Assembly (NCBI RefSeq): GCF_003284975.1
Contig: NZ_QMEU01000015.1
Location: 1-64,000, forward strand
DNA length: 64,000 bases
DNA from: Mycobacterium colombiense
GTDB lineage: Bacteria; Actinomycetota; Actinomycetes; Mycobacteriales; Mycobacteriaceae
Direction of reading: 5' to 3'
Shown here: piece by piece, positions 53,940 to 63,275 of the stretch
How the letters are laid out: every line of letters starts with the position of its first letter
Position numbering within the stretch: position 1 is the first letter of the stretch
The notes under the pieces: model-generated
Told to the model about the DNA's origin: nothing
What the model saw: the letters and a program-made list of their open reading frames with translations, nothing else
The model's database searches: none
Program-made: the position numbers and the translations under genes

Positions 53940-54317
53940 ATCGGCCGCAATAACTCTGCGGGACAGCGCAATCAGCGCGCAACATCCTCGGAACTCGGCT
54001 CGCTAGCCTCGAGCCATGTCACGACCGTGCGCGCCTGTCTCCACTCGCGATGAGCATCGAATCATACTGCTCCCGAGTAACTTTCGCGTGCAGATAATAA
54101 TGGCCCCGGCTCAGTGAATCGGTGATTTGCTTCGCTTTACTTGTCGGGATCTAACATGGCGGGTTGCCAGTAATCTCGAACCTTGTTGATTCTCAACGCA
54201 ACCTGTGTGCCGTGAGGATAAGAATTGACACGGATTACCGGCTATTACACGTCACCCGAACCGACCTCCATACCCGGGACGAATGGTCGCTGCAGCTCCG
54301 GTGCGTCTCCGCGGTGA
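53940..54317. other. intergenic with one repeat copy
   Basis: No gene; contains the short repeat core at 54153-54173. Confidence 0.5.
54153..54173 (+). repeat. dispersed repeat core, copy 2 (partial)
   Basis: ACATGGCGGGTTGCCAGTAA shares the GGCGGGYTRCCAGTAA core with copies at 51341 and 56234, then diverges. It lies 145 bases past the 3' end of a reverse-strand gene, as the other copies do (99-132 bases). Confidence 0.5.
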
Positions 54318-55202
54318 TCACCGCGCCCGTATCGCCGCGGCGACCGCCTGTGGCGCTTCGTGTTGCGGGAAATGGCCGGTGCCGGGTAGTTCCGTCACTT
54401 CGGCCCGCGGCAGCAGGACGGTCGCCTTCTCCAGAACGTGACGACCCGACACCGGGTCCTCCAGTCCCCAGACCAGTCGTACGGGGCCGCGCCAATTGGC
54501 CAGAGCGCTTTCCCATCTGCGGTGATGTTGGGCCCGTTCGGCGTTGTACTTGATGTGCAGGTGGGCGAGTTTGTGACCGTCGCGGTAGGACATTCCGGTC
54601 CACAGGTCGTCGAACTCGGTGTCGGTGAGTTTGGTGGCCCGCACGGCGTCGAGTCCCGAGCGCGCCCGCTCCGGGGTAATACGTCCAGCCAGCAATTTTC
54701 CGATGACCGGCAAAATCAACAGCTTCTGCAAACGAGTCGGCCGGTACGCACTGTAGACGATGCCGCAGTTGAGCACCACCACCGACTCAATCGAGAAACC
54801 GAGACCGTTGGCCAAGCTGCGGTCCACGAGTTCCTGGCCGACGATGCCTCCATAGTCGTGAACGACCAGACGAACCGCGTCCACCATCAGGTGCGCGAGC
54901 AAGTCTTCGATCAGGTCGGCGGATTCCGCGACCGAGTAGTCATAGGGGTTCGGCTTGTCAGATGCGCCGTATCCAAGGAAGTCCAGTGTGATCACGTCAT
55001 GATCACGGCAAAGGTCGGTTGCCACCGCCGCGTAGTCATAAGACCAGGTGGGAAAGCCATGCAATAGCAACACTGCGGGACCCTGCCCGTGGCGCCGGAA
55101 CGCGATGCGATGCCCGCGGCGGCTGATGAACGTCTCCGATCCCTGAATCCACTCGCGAGCGCCCGGGACGCCGGGGAAAGCAGGATCGCCATTGTTGGTC
55201 AT
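54318..55202 (-). CDS. alpha/beta hydrolase, haloalkane dehalogenase/epoxide hydrolase-like
   Basis: 294-aa hydrolase in which the nucleophile elbow is VVHDYGG, with Asp in place of Ser, as in dehalogenases and epoxide hydrolases. LLLHGFPTWSYDYAAVATDL is the oxyanion region, LDFLGYGASDKP is typical, GLEDPVSG holds the acid and GTGHFPQHEAP the His. ATG 55202 is chosen over an upstream frame that runs into the promoter. It is divergent from a TetR gene with a palindrome between them. Confidence 0.87.
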   Translation of the reverse strand: MTNNGDPAFPGVPGAREWIQGSETFISRRGHRIAFRRHGQGPAVLLLHGFPTWSYDYAAVATDLCRDHDVITLDFLGYGASDKPNPYDYSVAESADLIEDLLAHLMVDAVRLVVHDYGGIVGQELVDRSLANGLGFSIESVVVLNCGIVYSAYRPTRLQKLLILPVIGKLLAGRITPERARSGLDAVRATKLTDTEFDDLWTGMSYRDGHKLAHLHIKYNAERAQHHRRWESALANWRGPVRLVWGLEDPVSGRHVLEKATVLLPRAEVTELPGTGHFPQHEAPQAVAAAIRAR

Positions 55203-55348
55203 GCGCCGCCCGCGAAGGAGCTGTCCTCGGGGATGGTGGCGAGGTCCGTCTGGTGGACGGCGCGGGATACTGCCCCCGCAACGCCATATGAAATCTCCAC
55301 TAGATCCCCTTCTGGTAATCAGCGCACTTACATGCACAAGTCCATTCA

Positions 55349-55364
55349 AATACAGTGTTGTATT
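55349..55364. promoter_or_regulatory. palindrome AATACA-N4-TGTATT
   Basis: AATACAGTGTTGTATT has perfect 6-base arms and lies in the divergent region between the dehalogenase-like gene and the TetR gene, 76 bases from the TetR start. Likely TetR operator. Confidence 0.6.
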
Positions 55365-55439
55365 AGCATGCGGTCGTGTCACTCATGTGTCAAGTTTCCC
55401 GTACGCTGCAACGTGTGCGGCCAGCGAAAGGAGGAAGCC

Positions 55440-56078
55440 GTGGCCCGACTTACGCGCGCTGAGCAACGAGCCTTGACCCGCCAACGCCTCATCGACGCCG
55501 CTGGTCGCGTCTTCTCTCGTGTGGGATTTGAAGCCGCACCGATCGACGTCATCGCCGAGGAAGCGGGGTTCTCCCGTGGGGCGTTCTACTCGAACTTCGA
55601 GTCGAAGGACCAGGTGTTCGTCGAACTACTTCGCCATCACCTCGACGCCGAAATCGACACGCTGAGTCGGGCGCTCGACCGCATCGAACACGCCACCGAC
55701 CTCGCTCCGGCGATCGAGCACCGCTACCAGGTGCTCGGCGACGATGGCAGCTGGTGCTTGTTGAGCACGGAATTTCAGCTGTACGCGATGCGCGGCGGCG
55801 TCAAGGCTGCCGAGTTCGCCGCGATATATGAGTCCTACCGGCAACGGCTCGGGCGACTTATCGCAGCTCATTTTGATCGGTTGGGAATCGAATCCGAGCT
55901 CACCCCTTACGAATTCGGCGTTTCCCAGATCGCGTTGTCTCATGGGCTCGCGCTACAGCGGGCGGCAAACAGCACTCTGGCCTCAAGCCTTCCCGCCCGC
56001 GCGCTTGCCACTTTTGTTCGCGGTGCGATCGCCGGCACCGCCGAGGGCAACGCCGACATCGTTGTGACGCCGAGTTGA
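55440..56078 (+). CDS. TetR family regulator
   Basis: 212-aa regulator. HTH: LIDAAGRVFSRVGFEAAPID and IAEEAGFSRGAFYSNFESKD; long helical C-terminal domain. GTG 55440 follows a strong AAAGGAGGAA site. The divergent dehalogenase-like gene is the likely target. Confidence 0.9.
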   Translation: MARLTRAEQRALTRQRLIDAAGRVFSRVGFEAAPIDVIAEEAGFSRGAFYSNFESKDQVFVELLRHHLDAEIDTLSRALDRIEHATDLAPAIEHRYQVLGDDGSWCLLSTEFQLYAMRGGVKAAEFAAIYESYRQRLGRLIAAHFDRLGIESELTPYEFGVSQIALSHGLALQRAANSTLASSLPARALATFVRGAIAGTAEGNADIVVTPS

Positions 56079-56381
56079 AGCGGCTATCGCGTCCTGCGGC
56101 GTGCGGTGGACATACGCCAGGCCGCGGATGCCACGCGGAGCTTAATGGCCCTGGTCGACGATCGAACCCTCAGATGAACCCACCGAATGACCCTGGGCCT
56201 TACGCCCGTTGGAACGTAGGAATACGCACAGACTGAATATGGCGGGCTACCAGTAAGGTACGCCAGTCCATCTGATGAATCATCCCGCTCGTAGAGCCTC
56301 GGCGTCGTTAGTCCCACGCCCTCGATCATTCCGTTCATCACCGCAACAGCCTGATTCGATTTTGGCGCGACACCAGACCGC
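56079..56381. other. intergenic with repeat copy 3
   Basis: Convergent gap between TetR and glycosyltransferase; no gene beyond the repeat. Confidence 0.5.
56234..56283 (+). repeat. ~50-bp dispersed repeat, copy 3
   Basis: Contains GGCGGGCTACCAGTAAGGTA and ends GATGAATCAT; same orientation as copy 1 at 51341. It lies 99 bases past the 3' end of the glycosyltransferase. Confidence 0.65.
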
Positions 56382-57656
56382 TCATCCGCTCGTATCTGCC
56401 CTGCTGGCAGCACTTTCGACGAGATCTGCGGCCTTAGCGGCGCTTTGGGCCGGCGTAGTCATCCGGGCGGCAAGTGCGCGAGCTCGGATTGCGTACTCGG
56501 GCGCCAAAATCTTCTGAAGGTCTACGACGAGAGAGTCCCGGGTGGTGAGTGACAGACGGCGGTGCGTGCCTACCTTTAGGCGGCGCTTCACCTGCGCTCC
56601 CCAGATGATCTGATTGCCATCCACCGAAAGAATCAGCGTCGGAATTCCGGCGCGCAGACTTGCGGCCGTGGTACCCGAGCCGCCGTGGTGAACGGCCGCG
56701 CGACAGGTGGGAAAAATGGACGCGTAATTCACCGCGGCGACGACCTTGACGTGATCAAAATGCGGGACGTCGTCGAAGTCGTTCCAGCCGGCGCAAATCA
56801 GTGCCCGCTCTCCCAGCTGCGCGCAGGCCTCGCCGATCATCTCGACCGTGTCGGCCGGAGATTCCACCGGCATGCTGCCGAAGCCGAAGAAAATCGGCGG
56901 TGTCCCTTCAGAGATCCATGATGCGGCCTCCTCGTCGGCGCTCGTGGCCAAATTCATCGTCAGTGCGCCCACGAAGGGCCGTTCATGCCGAAATTTCGTC
57001 CACTCAGCTGCCAGCCCCGGAAATGCAACCTCGTCATAGGCCTGAAGTTCCAATGCTCCCAATGCGGCGATCCGTCGCGGTGACGACGACGTTGTCTTCG
57101 GCAGGCCGAGTTCGGCGCGCTGCGCGTCCTCGAGCTTTTTGCTCAGGCGCCAAGTCAGCCAGTCAAACACCCGCACCGCGAAGCGAGAAGCCGGTGGCGG
57201 CAAAACTGCCACAACCTGTCCGTTGGGACGCATCGGGACGTGATGCACGGTGACTAATGGAATACCTTGGTATTCCGCCACATTGGCGGCGATCTCCTGA
57301 TAGGTCTGTCCGGCGAGCACTAGGTCGGCCCCATCCGCAAGTGACTGCAGTGTCTTGTTCATGTGCGCCCAAGACTGGTTGGTGACCTTCTTAATTTCGA
57401 GCCCCCAGCGCGATATGTCCCGAATTCGCCAGAACTTGCTGAAGAGGGTTGTAGAGAAGTTCCGGAAGGCGTCCATCCAGGCCTGCGTCTCCGCTCCGTA
57501 GGACACCGCGGTAAGCCCAGCCGATTCCGCAAAGTCAACCAGGTCGGGTGGGACTGCGATGCATACGTCATGTCCTCTGCGTTGCAATTCACGGCCAATG
57601 ACAACAGAAGGCTCGATATCGCCTCGAGTGCCGTAGCTGGCCAATGCGAACTTCAT
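56382..57656 (-). CDS. GT1/UGT-family glycosyltransferase (glycopeptidolipid type)
   Basis: 424-aa GT-B enzyme. N-terminus ALASYGTRGDIEPSVVIGRE as in sterol and macrolide UGTs; C-terminal donor site FFGFGSMP and AAVHHGGSGTTAASLRAGIP. It resembles the mycobacterial Rv1524/Rv1526c and GPL glycosyltransferase (Gtf) group, which adds 6-deoxyhexoses to D-allo-threonine or the terminal alaninol. It is the last gene of the NRPS-gap-gtf cluster, 27 bases after gap. Confidence 0.88.
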   Translation of the reverse strand: MKFALASYGTRGDIEPSVVIGRELQRRGHDVCIAVPPDLVDFAESAGLTAVSYGAETQAWMDAFRNFSTTLFSKFWRIRDISRWGLEIKKVTNQSWAHMNKTLQSLADGADLVLAGQTYQEIAANVAEYQGIPLVTVHHVPMRPNGQVVAVLPPPASRFAVRVFDWLTWRLSKKLEDAQRAELGLPKTTSSSPRRIAALGALELQAYDEVAFPGLAAEWTKFRHERPFVGALTMNLATSADEEAASWISEGTPPIFFGFGSMPVESPADTVEMIGEACAQLGERALICAGWNDFDDVPHFDHVKVVAAVNYASIFPTCRAAVHHGGSGTTAASLRAGIPTLILSVDGNQIIWGAQVKRRLKVGTHRRLSLTTRDSLVVDLQKILAPEYAIRARALAARMTTPAQSAAKAADLVESAASRADTSG

Positions 57657-57683
57657 TGCTTACCTCTGACTTTCAGTGGTGGG

Positions 57684-58478
57684 TCAGGCGACTCCCATGC
57701 CCGTCGCCACCAGCAGGACCCCAATCGCTGCGGGGGTGGCTACCAGGAGCTTCCGGCGTTGAGCACTGGCCCAGTTTTGCAGCATCCTCAGTACCGCTTC
57801 AGTTTTCGCTGGTGTGATCAGATAGCTCACAAGGATGATCTCGGCATCCGCAAACATCCCGACGACGAACGCGATGGCGGCGCCAACCTGCGATCCGATC
57901 GGTGCTCCCGAGGGCACGACGATCGCGAGCACGGTTAGAACCACGTCGGGTGACGGCGCCATTACGACACCGGTCACTAAAGCGACCCATAAAGCTCCGG
58001 TCCCCCACCCCTTATGGACGCGGGTGCGTAGTCGCCGGATCGTAGATCTGTCCTCCGCGGGTGTCGCCTGTCCGAGGCCTAACAGCCGGGAGACTGCGTT
58101 CGGTGTACTCGGTTCCAGCACCAACGGCGACGCGTTACCGCCCGCTGTCGGCAGGTGTACGCGCTGAAGCTTCGCAAAGCGAACCGCCATAAACGCGGCG
58201 GCCGATAGCGAGAGCACGCCCAGACCGATTTGAATGTAGTGGGCGCTGCAGTTGGTACCCGGAATCGTCGAACCTATCGCAAAAGATCTGAAAGCCGGCG
58301 TGCCGTGCAGCACCATCAGCGGAACCAGCAGGGCGGGTAAACCCACTCCTACGCTGCCGACCCAGTAGGCGATCAAGTTCTGCACGGGCCGTGGCCGGGA
58401 GATCATCAGAAGGGTGACCCCGAGGCGCAAGGGGTGGACCGCCATCAGTAACGACAACCCCAGCACTGAGATCCACAC
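57684..58478 (-). CDS. gap: Gap-like membrane protein (GPL/sulfolipid addressing family)
   Basis: 264-aa integral membrane protein with six or so hydrophobic segments, matching the GAP/Sap family (PF11139) needed to move glycopeptidolipids or sulfolipids to the cell surface. VLGLSLLMAVHPLRLGVTLL, LIAYWVGSVGVGLPALLVPL and ALVTGVVMAPSPDVVLTVLA are typical. GTG 58478 follows TAGAGG; a TTG at 58520 would overlap the NRPS stop. It sits between the NRPS and the glycosyltransferase. Confidence 0.83.
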   Translation of the reverse strand: MWISVLGLSLLMAVHPLRLGVTLLMISRPRPVQNLIAYWVGSVGVGLPALLVPLMVLHGTPAFRSFAIGSTIPGTNCSAHYIQIGLGVLSLSAAAFMAVRFAKLQRVHLPTAGGNASPLVLEPSTPNAVSRLLGLGQATPAEDRSTIRRLRTRVHKGWGTGALWVALVTGVVMAPSPDVVLTVLAIVVPSGAPIGSQVGAAIAFVVGMFADAEIILVSYLITPAKTEAVLRMLQNWASAQRRKLLVATPAAIGVLLVATGMGVA

Positions 58479-58488
58479 GGCTGGGCCT

Positions 58489-61400
58489 CTACCCTGTTGG
58501 ATCTTGTCGGCTGGCCTCAACTGAAGTCAGAGCCACCGTGGACGTCGAATCGACACTTCGTCGCACATGAGCGCAGATGCCGGTTAGCGCCTCGACCCAC
58601 AACTGGTTCACACTCTCGATTTGGTTCTGGTTCAGTGCAGAGGGTGCCCATGTCCATGTTGCGGTCACGCGCTGCCCGGTGCCGGTGCCGGTGTTCAGGA
58701 GGGCGGCGTTGAACTCTACGGTGTGCCCGAGCGGCGTAGGGATCGCGGAGGCTGCGGCGGTGGAGGACATTGCATCCTGGTCGATCTGCCACAGACCATC
58801 GGAGAGGCCGGCCGCATCGGCGTCGAAACGTCCGAGGTAGTTGAATTCGATGGCCGGCTCCGAACCATCCACGCGTATCTGGGGATTCAGGTAGCGCAGC
58901 AGACCATAGGTCAGATCATCGGGAAGGGCCCGAAGCCGCTCCTGGGTGGCCGTGATCAATGGCCCGAGCTCAGCCCCGCCCGCTGCCACATCCGTCCAGG
59001 GCAGTTCTCCCACGGTCAGCGCCACCGGAAACTTACTGGTGAACCACCCCACCGTGCGCGACAGATCAATATCGTCCCGCAGATGTTCGGCACGTCCGTG
59101 GCTTTTGACGGCAATACCTATCGGAGCACCACGGGCGCCTAGAAATTCATTCCAGGCCAACCCGAACGCGATCAATAGAATGTCTTGCATCTCAGTGCGA
59201 AACGCGGCCGAGACCTCGGCAACCAACTGGCGTGTGATCTCGGCGTCCAGGCTTACCAACAGGTGCCCCGCGGTGGCGTAGGTATCGACCCCCGGTTGCA
59301 CCGCAGGCAACGCGGCAGGGGTTGCCAGCAATTGCCGCCATACGTCGGCCAGCTCCACGACCGCCGGGCTGCGCGCGTGCTCGTTTAGTACCGACCCCCA
59401 TCGCGCGAAGGAGGTTCCACCCGAGGGCAACTCCACCTGCAGCCCGTTGCGATGCTGCAGCCAGGCAATGTTCAAGTCTTCGAAGAGGATTCGCCACGAA
59501 GGCACATCCACGCAGAGGTGGTGAATCATCAGCGCCAGCTGGCCCGTATTTGGCACCCACAACGCGGTGACCATCGCACCCGCCGCAGGATTCAACCGTG
59601 ACCGCGCAGCCACGAGCGCTTCATCCGACAGCGCGTCCACCGACCGCAAGCAGGCGCGGGCATCGACGGCTCCTGCCTCGGGCACAACCAACGACCAATC
59701 GCCCGCAGCGCTGTCCTCGGCGCGCAGCCGCAACATCGGGTGACGGTCCAGCAGCGCTTGCAGCAAGACGACGGCGTCGGCCTCGGTCACTCCTGCCGGA
59801 GCTTGCACCACCACCGTCTGGTTGTACTGATCAACCGGACCTTCAAAATCATGTAGCCAGCGCATGATTGGGGTGGCCACCACCGGACCGATGCCCGGAT
59901 CGACCACGGTTGCTTCGCCATCGGCGAGGACGGCCACCTGGGCAAGCCGAGAAACAGTCTGCTCAACGAAAACATCGCGCTGGCGAAACAGCACGCCGGC
60001 CGCCCGCGCTCGACTCACCACCTGCATGGACAAGACGCTGTCCCCGCCCAGATCGAAGAAGGGGTCATCCACACCCACCCGCTCGACACCGAGGACTTGG
60101 GCGTAGATGTCAGCGAGGATCTGCTCGACCACGTCTGCCGGCGCTCGGTAACGATCGGCGTCCAGGTACTCCGGTGCCGGTAAGGCCCGGGTATCGAGTT
60201 TGCCGTTCACCGTCAGCGGCAGCGCCTCCAGCACCACGACGGCGATCGGCACCATATAGGTCGGCAGGCGATCCTCTAGTTGCGCGCGGACTTTGACCGG
60301 ATCCGCAGTTCCGGTGATGTAGCCGACCAGGCGCTTATCGCCGGGGCGGTCCTCACGGGCGATCACCACCGATTGACCCACCCCATCGATTTCGCCCAGT
60401 GCAGCCCGGATTTCGCCCAGCTCGATGCGATACCCGCGGATTTTGACCTGCTCGTCGGCACGGCCCACATACTCCAGCTGACCGTCAGCACCCCACCGCA
60501 CCAGATCGCCGGTGCGGTACATACGTTGTCCTGGCGCCCCCGGCGCAGCGAATGGGCACGCGACGAACCGGGAGGCCGTCAACCCGGACCGGGCCCAATA
60601 TCCCGCCGCGACTCCAGCACCGGCCACATAGAGCTCGCCGACCCCACCCGCCGACACCCGTCGCAGCAGACTGTCCAGCACGAAGAAGGCCAGGTGCTTT
60701 AGCGGCACACCGATCGGGCTGACGGTCGCATCGGTGTCATCGACGCAGATCTGCCGGAACGAGGCATGCACGGTCGTCTCAGTGATGCCGTACATGTTGA
60801 TCATTCGCGGCAGCTGCGGATGGCTACCAAACCACGGAGCAAGGCGCTGCGGTTCAAGCGTTTCGCCACCGAAGATCACCGTCTCGAGCTTCAGCTGTCC
60901 CGTCTCGCGCTGCAGCGCATCCGCCGTTTGCAGCGCATGGAACGCCGATGGGGTCTGGCTCAAGATATTGACTCGTTCGCTGACAAGCAGAGCGTGAAAT
61001 TCCTCCGATGAACGAACGAGACCGTCCGACACAATCAGCAGCCGCGCACCGCACAGAAGCGAACCCCAGATTTCCCAGACCGAGTAATCAAAAGCCAAAG
61101 AATGACATTGCGTCCAAACCTGCCCCCGCGCAACTTCGGCGTCGAGCGCCTCGAGCAGTCGGGTCACATTACGGTGAGTGACGGCCACACCCTTGGGCGT
61201 GCCAGTGGTTCCCGAGGTGTAGATGATGTAGGCGAGGTTGTCCGCGGTGGGGACTGGCAACGCGCCGCCGAACCGGTCGCCGATAGCGGAGTCGTCGATG
61301 TCGATGACAGGCACATCGAACGCATCCACCCGCCCTCGCAGATCGGCGGTGGTGATCACGGCGATCGGCGCAGCGTCACGGAGGACCAACACGATGCGTG

Positions 61401-61812
61401 CGTCGGGATGTGCTGGATCCATCGGCACGTATGCCGCTCCGGTCTTGACCACCGCCAGGATTGCCACGATGGCCTCGGCGCAGCGCGGCAGCAGTATCGC
61501 CACACGCTCGCCTGGGGCCGCACCGCGTTCGGCCAGCAGATGCGCCAACCGATTAGATGCTGCGTCCAGCTCGCGGTAGGTCATCGAGTGGCCCCCGCAC
61601 GTGATCGCCACCGCCTCATGCGCGTCGGCCACCTGCGCCGCGAACAACGCTGGAATGGATGCTGGTGTGCTCCGTGCCTGCGTCAGCGCCGCTCGGTTGC
61701 CCCACTCGTCCAGGTCGCGGCAATCATCGGCATCAAGCAGATCGATAGACGTCAATCGCTTGGCCTTGCCGGCGCCAACGGCCACGGGTGAGGCGACGAC
61801 ATCAGGTTGCAT
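58489..61812 (-). CDS. single-module NRPS: adenylation, carrier and epimerisation domains
   Basis: 1107 aa. A short N-terminal linker ([19 protein letters not shown]) is of the type found between condensation and adenylation domains, yet no condensation domain precedes it. A domain ~50-545 with [18 protein letters not shown] and NGKL (Lys538). Carrier Ser592 in DLGGDSVL. E domain ~645-1090 with [22 protein letters not shown] and EFNYLGRF. The selectivity residues read D-Y-W-S-I-G-M-V-H-K, near the threonine code (D-F-W-N-I-G-M-V-H-K). It would make D-allo-Thr or D-Thr, like the second module of Mps1 in glycopeptidolipid synthesis. ATG 61812 is the first sensible start. Confidence 0.88.
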   Translation of the reverse strand: MQPDVVASPVAVGAGKAKRLTSIDLLDADDCRDLDEWGNRAALTQARSTPASIPALFAAQVADAHEAVAITCGGHSMTYRELDAASNRLAHLLAERGAAPGERVAILLPRCAEAIVAILAVVKTGAAYVPMDPAHPDARIVLVLRDAAPIAVITTADLRGRVDAFDVPVIDIDDSAIGDRFGGALPVPTADNLAYIIYTSGTTGTPKGVAVTHRNVTRLLEALDAEVARGQVWTQCHSLAFDYSVWEIWGSLLCGARLLIVSDGLVRSSEEFHALLVSERVNILSQTPSAFHALQTADALQRETGQLKLETVIFGGETLEPQRLAPWFGSHPQLPRMINMYGITETTVHASFRQICVDDTDATVSPIGVPLKHLAFFVLDSLLRRVSAGGVGELYVAGAGVAAGYWARSGLTASRFVACPFAAPGAPGQRMYRTGDLVRWGADGQLEYVGRADEQVKIRGYRIELGEIRAALGEIDGVGQSVVIAREDRPGDKRLVGYITGTADPVKVRAQLEDRLPTYMVPIAVVVLEALPLTVNGKLDTRALPAPEYLDADRYRAPADVVEQILADIYAQVLGVERVGVDDPFFDLGGDSVLSMQVVSRARAAGVLFRQRDVFVEQTVSRLAQVAVLADGEATVVDPGIGPVVATPIMRWLHDFEGPVDQYNQTVVVQAPAGVTEADAVVLLQALLDRHPMLRLRAEDSAAGDWSLVVPEAGAVDARACLRSVDALSDEALVAARSRLNPAAGAMVTALWVPNTGQLALMIHHLCVDVPSWRILFEDLNIAWLQHRNGLQVELPSGGTSFARWGSVLNEHARSPAVVELADVWRQLLATPAALPAVQPGVDTYATAGHLLVSLDAEITRQLVAEVSAAFRTEMQDILLIAFGLAWNEFLGARGAPIGIAVKSHGRAEHLRDDIDLSRTVGWFTSKFPVALTVGELPWTDVAAGGAELGPLITATQERLRALPDDLTYGLLRYLNPQIRVDGSEPAIEFNYLGRFDADAAGLSDGLWQIDQDAMSSTAAASAIPTPLGHTVEFNAALLNTGTGTGQRVTATWTWAPSALNQNQIESVNQLWVEALTGICAHVRRSVDSTSTVALTSVEASRQDPTG

Positions 61813-62613
61813 TCGCAGTCTCCAGACCTCAACGCGAGACGAGCCGACCCGCACGCCTGCGGCCAAACACGCTTAGGCGCCCTTCGGCGCGACTTGGCCA
61901 GGCAGCCGACCCCGCGATCGACTCGTCCAGAACCTCAGGTGACGACAACATCGAGGTGGCCGGTTACAGCGCCCCGCTCGACATAGTTACGGTTGCGAAG
62001 TTTTACACATGCAGCGCCAGTTCTGCGGGTTTTTGCCAATACTCACGACCGACACATGCCCTAGCCGCGCACCTCGACCACATCTGCGACTGCTCGACGC
62101 GCTGAGGTGGCGCTGGCTCCACTCTCCCCTGCTAAGGGGACCGATGGCTGGTGCTGCTATTTGTGATGTGAAGCCCAGTGCTGGCGCAGAAGTGGAACGA
62201 ATCGATCTGCTCGTTCGAGATCGCCGTTTTCGTCTGATGGTCCCGGACGTCGAATCCCTGTCACCCGCTACCTCGGGTCGATTCGGCCAAAGCGCCTCGG
62301 CCTCAGTGGTTTATGACGGCCTCAGCCAGGTTCGCAAGGCCGCACTTTGCGGCCCTCGGCCGAGCTGTCGATCCATTAGGCGCTGACGCGGCGTTAGTGC
62401 CGCGTCTGGGAGTATCGGGTCCGAGAAAGATGCCGACGCCGGTAATTTCAATGACGCTGCCGGCAGGCCGCGCGTGCCCGCGCCCGATCGTCAATGATGT
62501 TGCGAGGGTGGTCCCGAACTGCCCGCATGCTGATCGGCTGTAAATGACTGGACCGGTAGCGATTTCACACATATCCAGTCCAGCGTGCGCACTGCAATGG
62601 GTTCCGTCGCGAA
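61813..62613. other. ~800 bases without a supported gene
   Basis: Where the condensation domain and earlier NRPS modules would be expected, I find no NRPS-like sequence on either strand. A reverse frame (62303-62659) is open but overlaps the TetR end and shows no domain. Confidence 0.6.
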
Positions 62614-63201
62614 TCAGGAATGGCTGCCCGTTGTCGCGATCAGCCGTTGGATGAGCCATCCGACGAGATGATTACGCGCATCGGTGTCACGAGCGGGCTC
62701 GTGCAGATGAAGCCCTTCGATCACGGCGATGATAGCTGCGGCAGCCATCTGGGCATCATTGTCAGACATTCCGGCGGTTTTGAATCCTTCGGTCGCGCGT
62801 TCACTGAGGATGTCGTGGAAGGTTTGATGCACCGACGCCACCGCTGGTGAGTGTTTTGCACGTTCGTGCACCGTCGAGGTGAGTGTGGAAACCGCGTCGA
62901 GTTCGGCCAACGCCGACATCGCGCGCACCAGGAGCGACTGTTCATAGTCGACGTCGGCTCGGGTTGCCGCCTGCTCGAGCCGACGCTTTAAGACGGCGGC
63001 AAGTAATTCGTCTTTGCCGGGGAAATACCAGTACACGGCATTGCTGGCCACGCCTGCGGCGCGCGCGATCGAAGCCATCGTCGTCGCGTCGTAGCCGTCT
63101 CGCAAGAGCAGTTCTTGGGCCGCATCCAGAATCCGGGCGGCTTTGGCGGCGCGATCGATGTGCTGGTGATTGCGCGGCATACCAGGCATCTTGACGCCCA
63201 T
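62614..63201 (-). CDS. TetR family regulator
   Basis: 195-aa regulator. HTH: RILDAAQELLLRDGYDATTM and IARAAGVASNAVYWYFPGKD. ATG 63201 is taken; ATG 63189 or 63180 are also possible. A TCTTGA-N7-TCAAGA palindrome lies just upstream, between it and the divergent SDR gene, which is its likely target. Confidence 0.92.
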   Translation of the reverse strand: MGVKMPGMPRNHQHIDRAAKAARILDAAQELLLRDGYDATTMASIARAAGVASNAVYWYFPGKDELLAAVLKRRLEQAATRADVDYEQSLLVRAMSALAELDAVSTLTSTVHERAKHSPAVASVHQTFHDILSERATEGFKTAGMSDNDAQMAAAAIIAVIEGLHLHEPARDTDARNHLVGWLIQRLIATTGSHS

Positions 63202-63219
63202 TCAAGACTCCTGGCAAGC

Positions 63220-63238
63220 TCTTGAACGTTAATCAAGA
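63220..63238. promoter_or_regulatory. palindrome TCTTGA-N7-TCAAGA in the TetR/SDR divergent region
   Basis: TCTTGAACGTTAATCAAGA has perfect 6-base arms; a third half-site TCAAGA lies at 63202-63207. Position between the divergent starts fits a shared operator. Confidence 0.6.
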
Positions 63239-63275
63239 AGCGCGCACCGGAAGTAGCGCTGGTGGGGAGTTCGGC

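Noticed and set aside
62303..62659. 118-aa reverse open frame next to the TetR gene
   Set aside because: Overlaps the TetR 3' end in another frame and shows no recognisable family.
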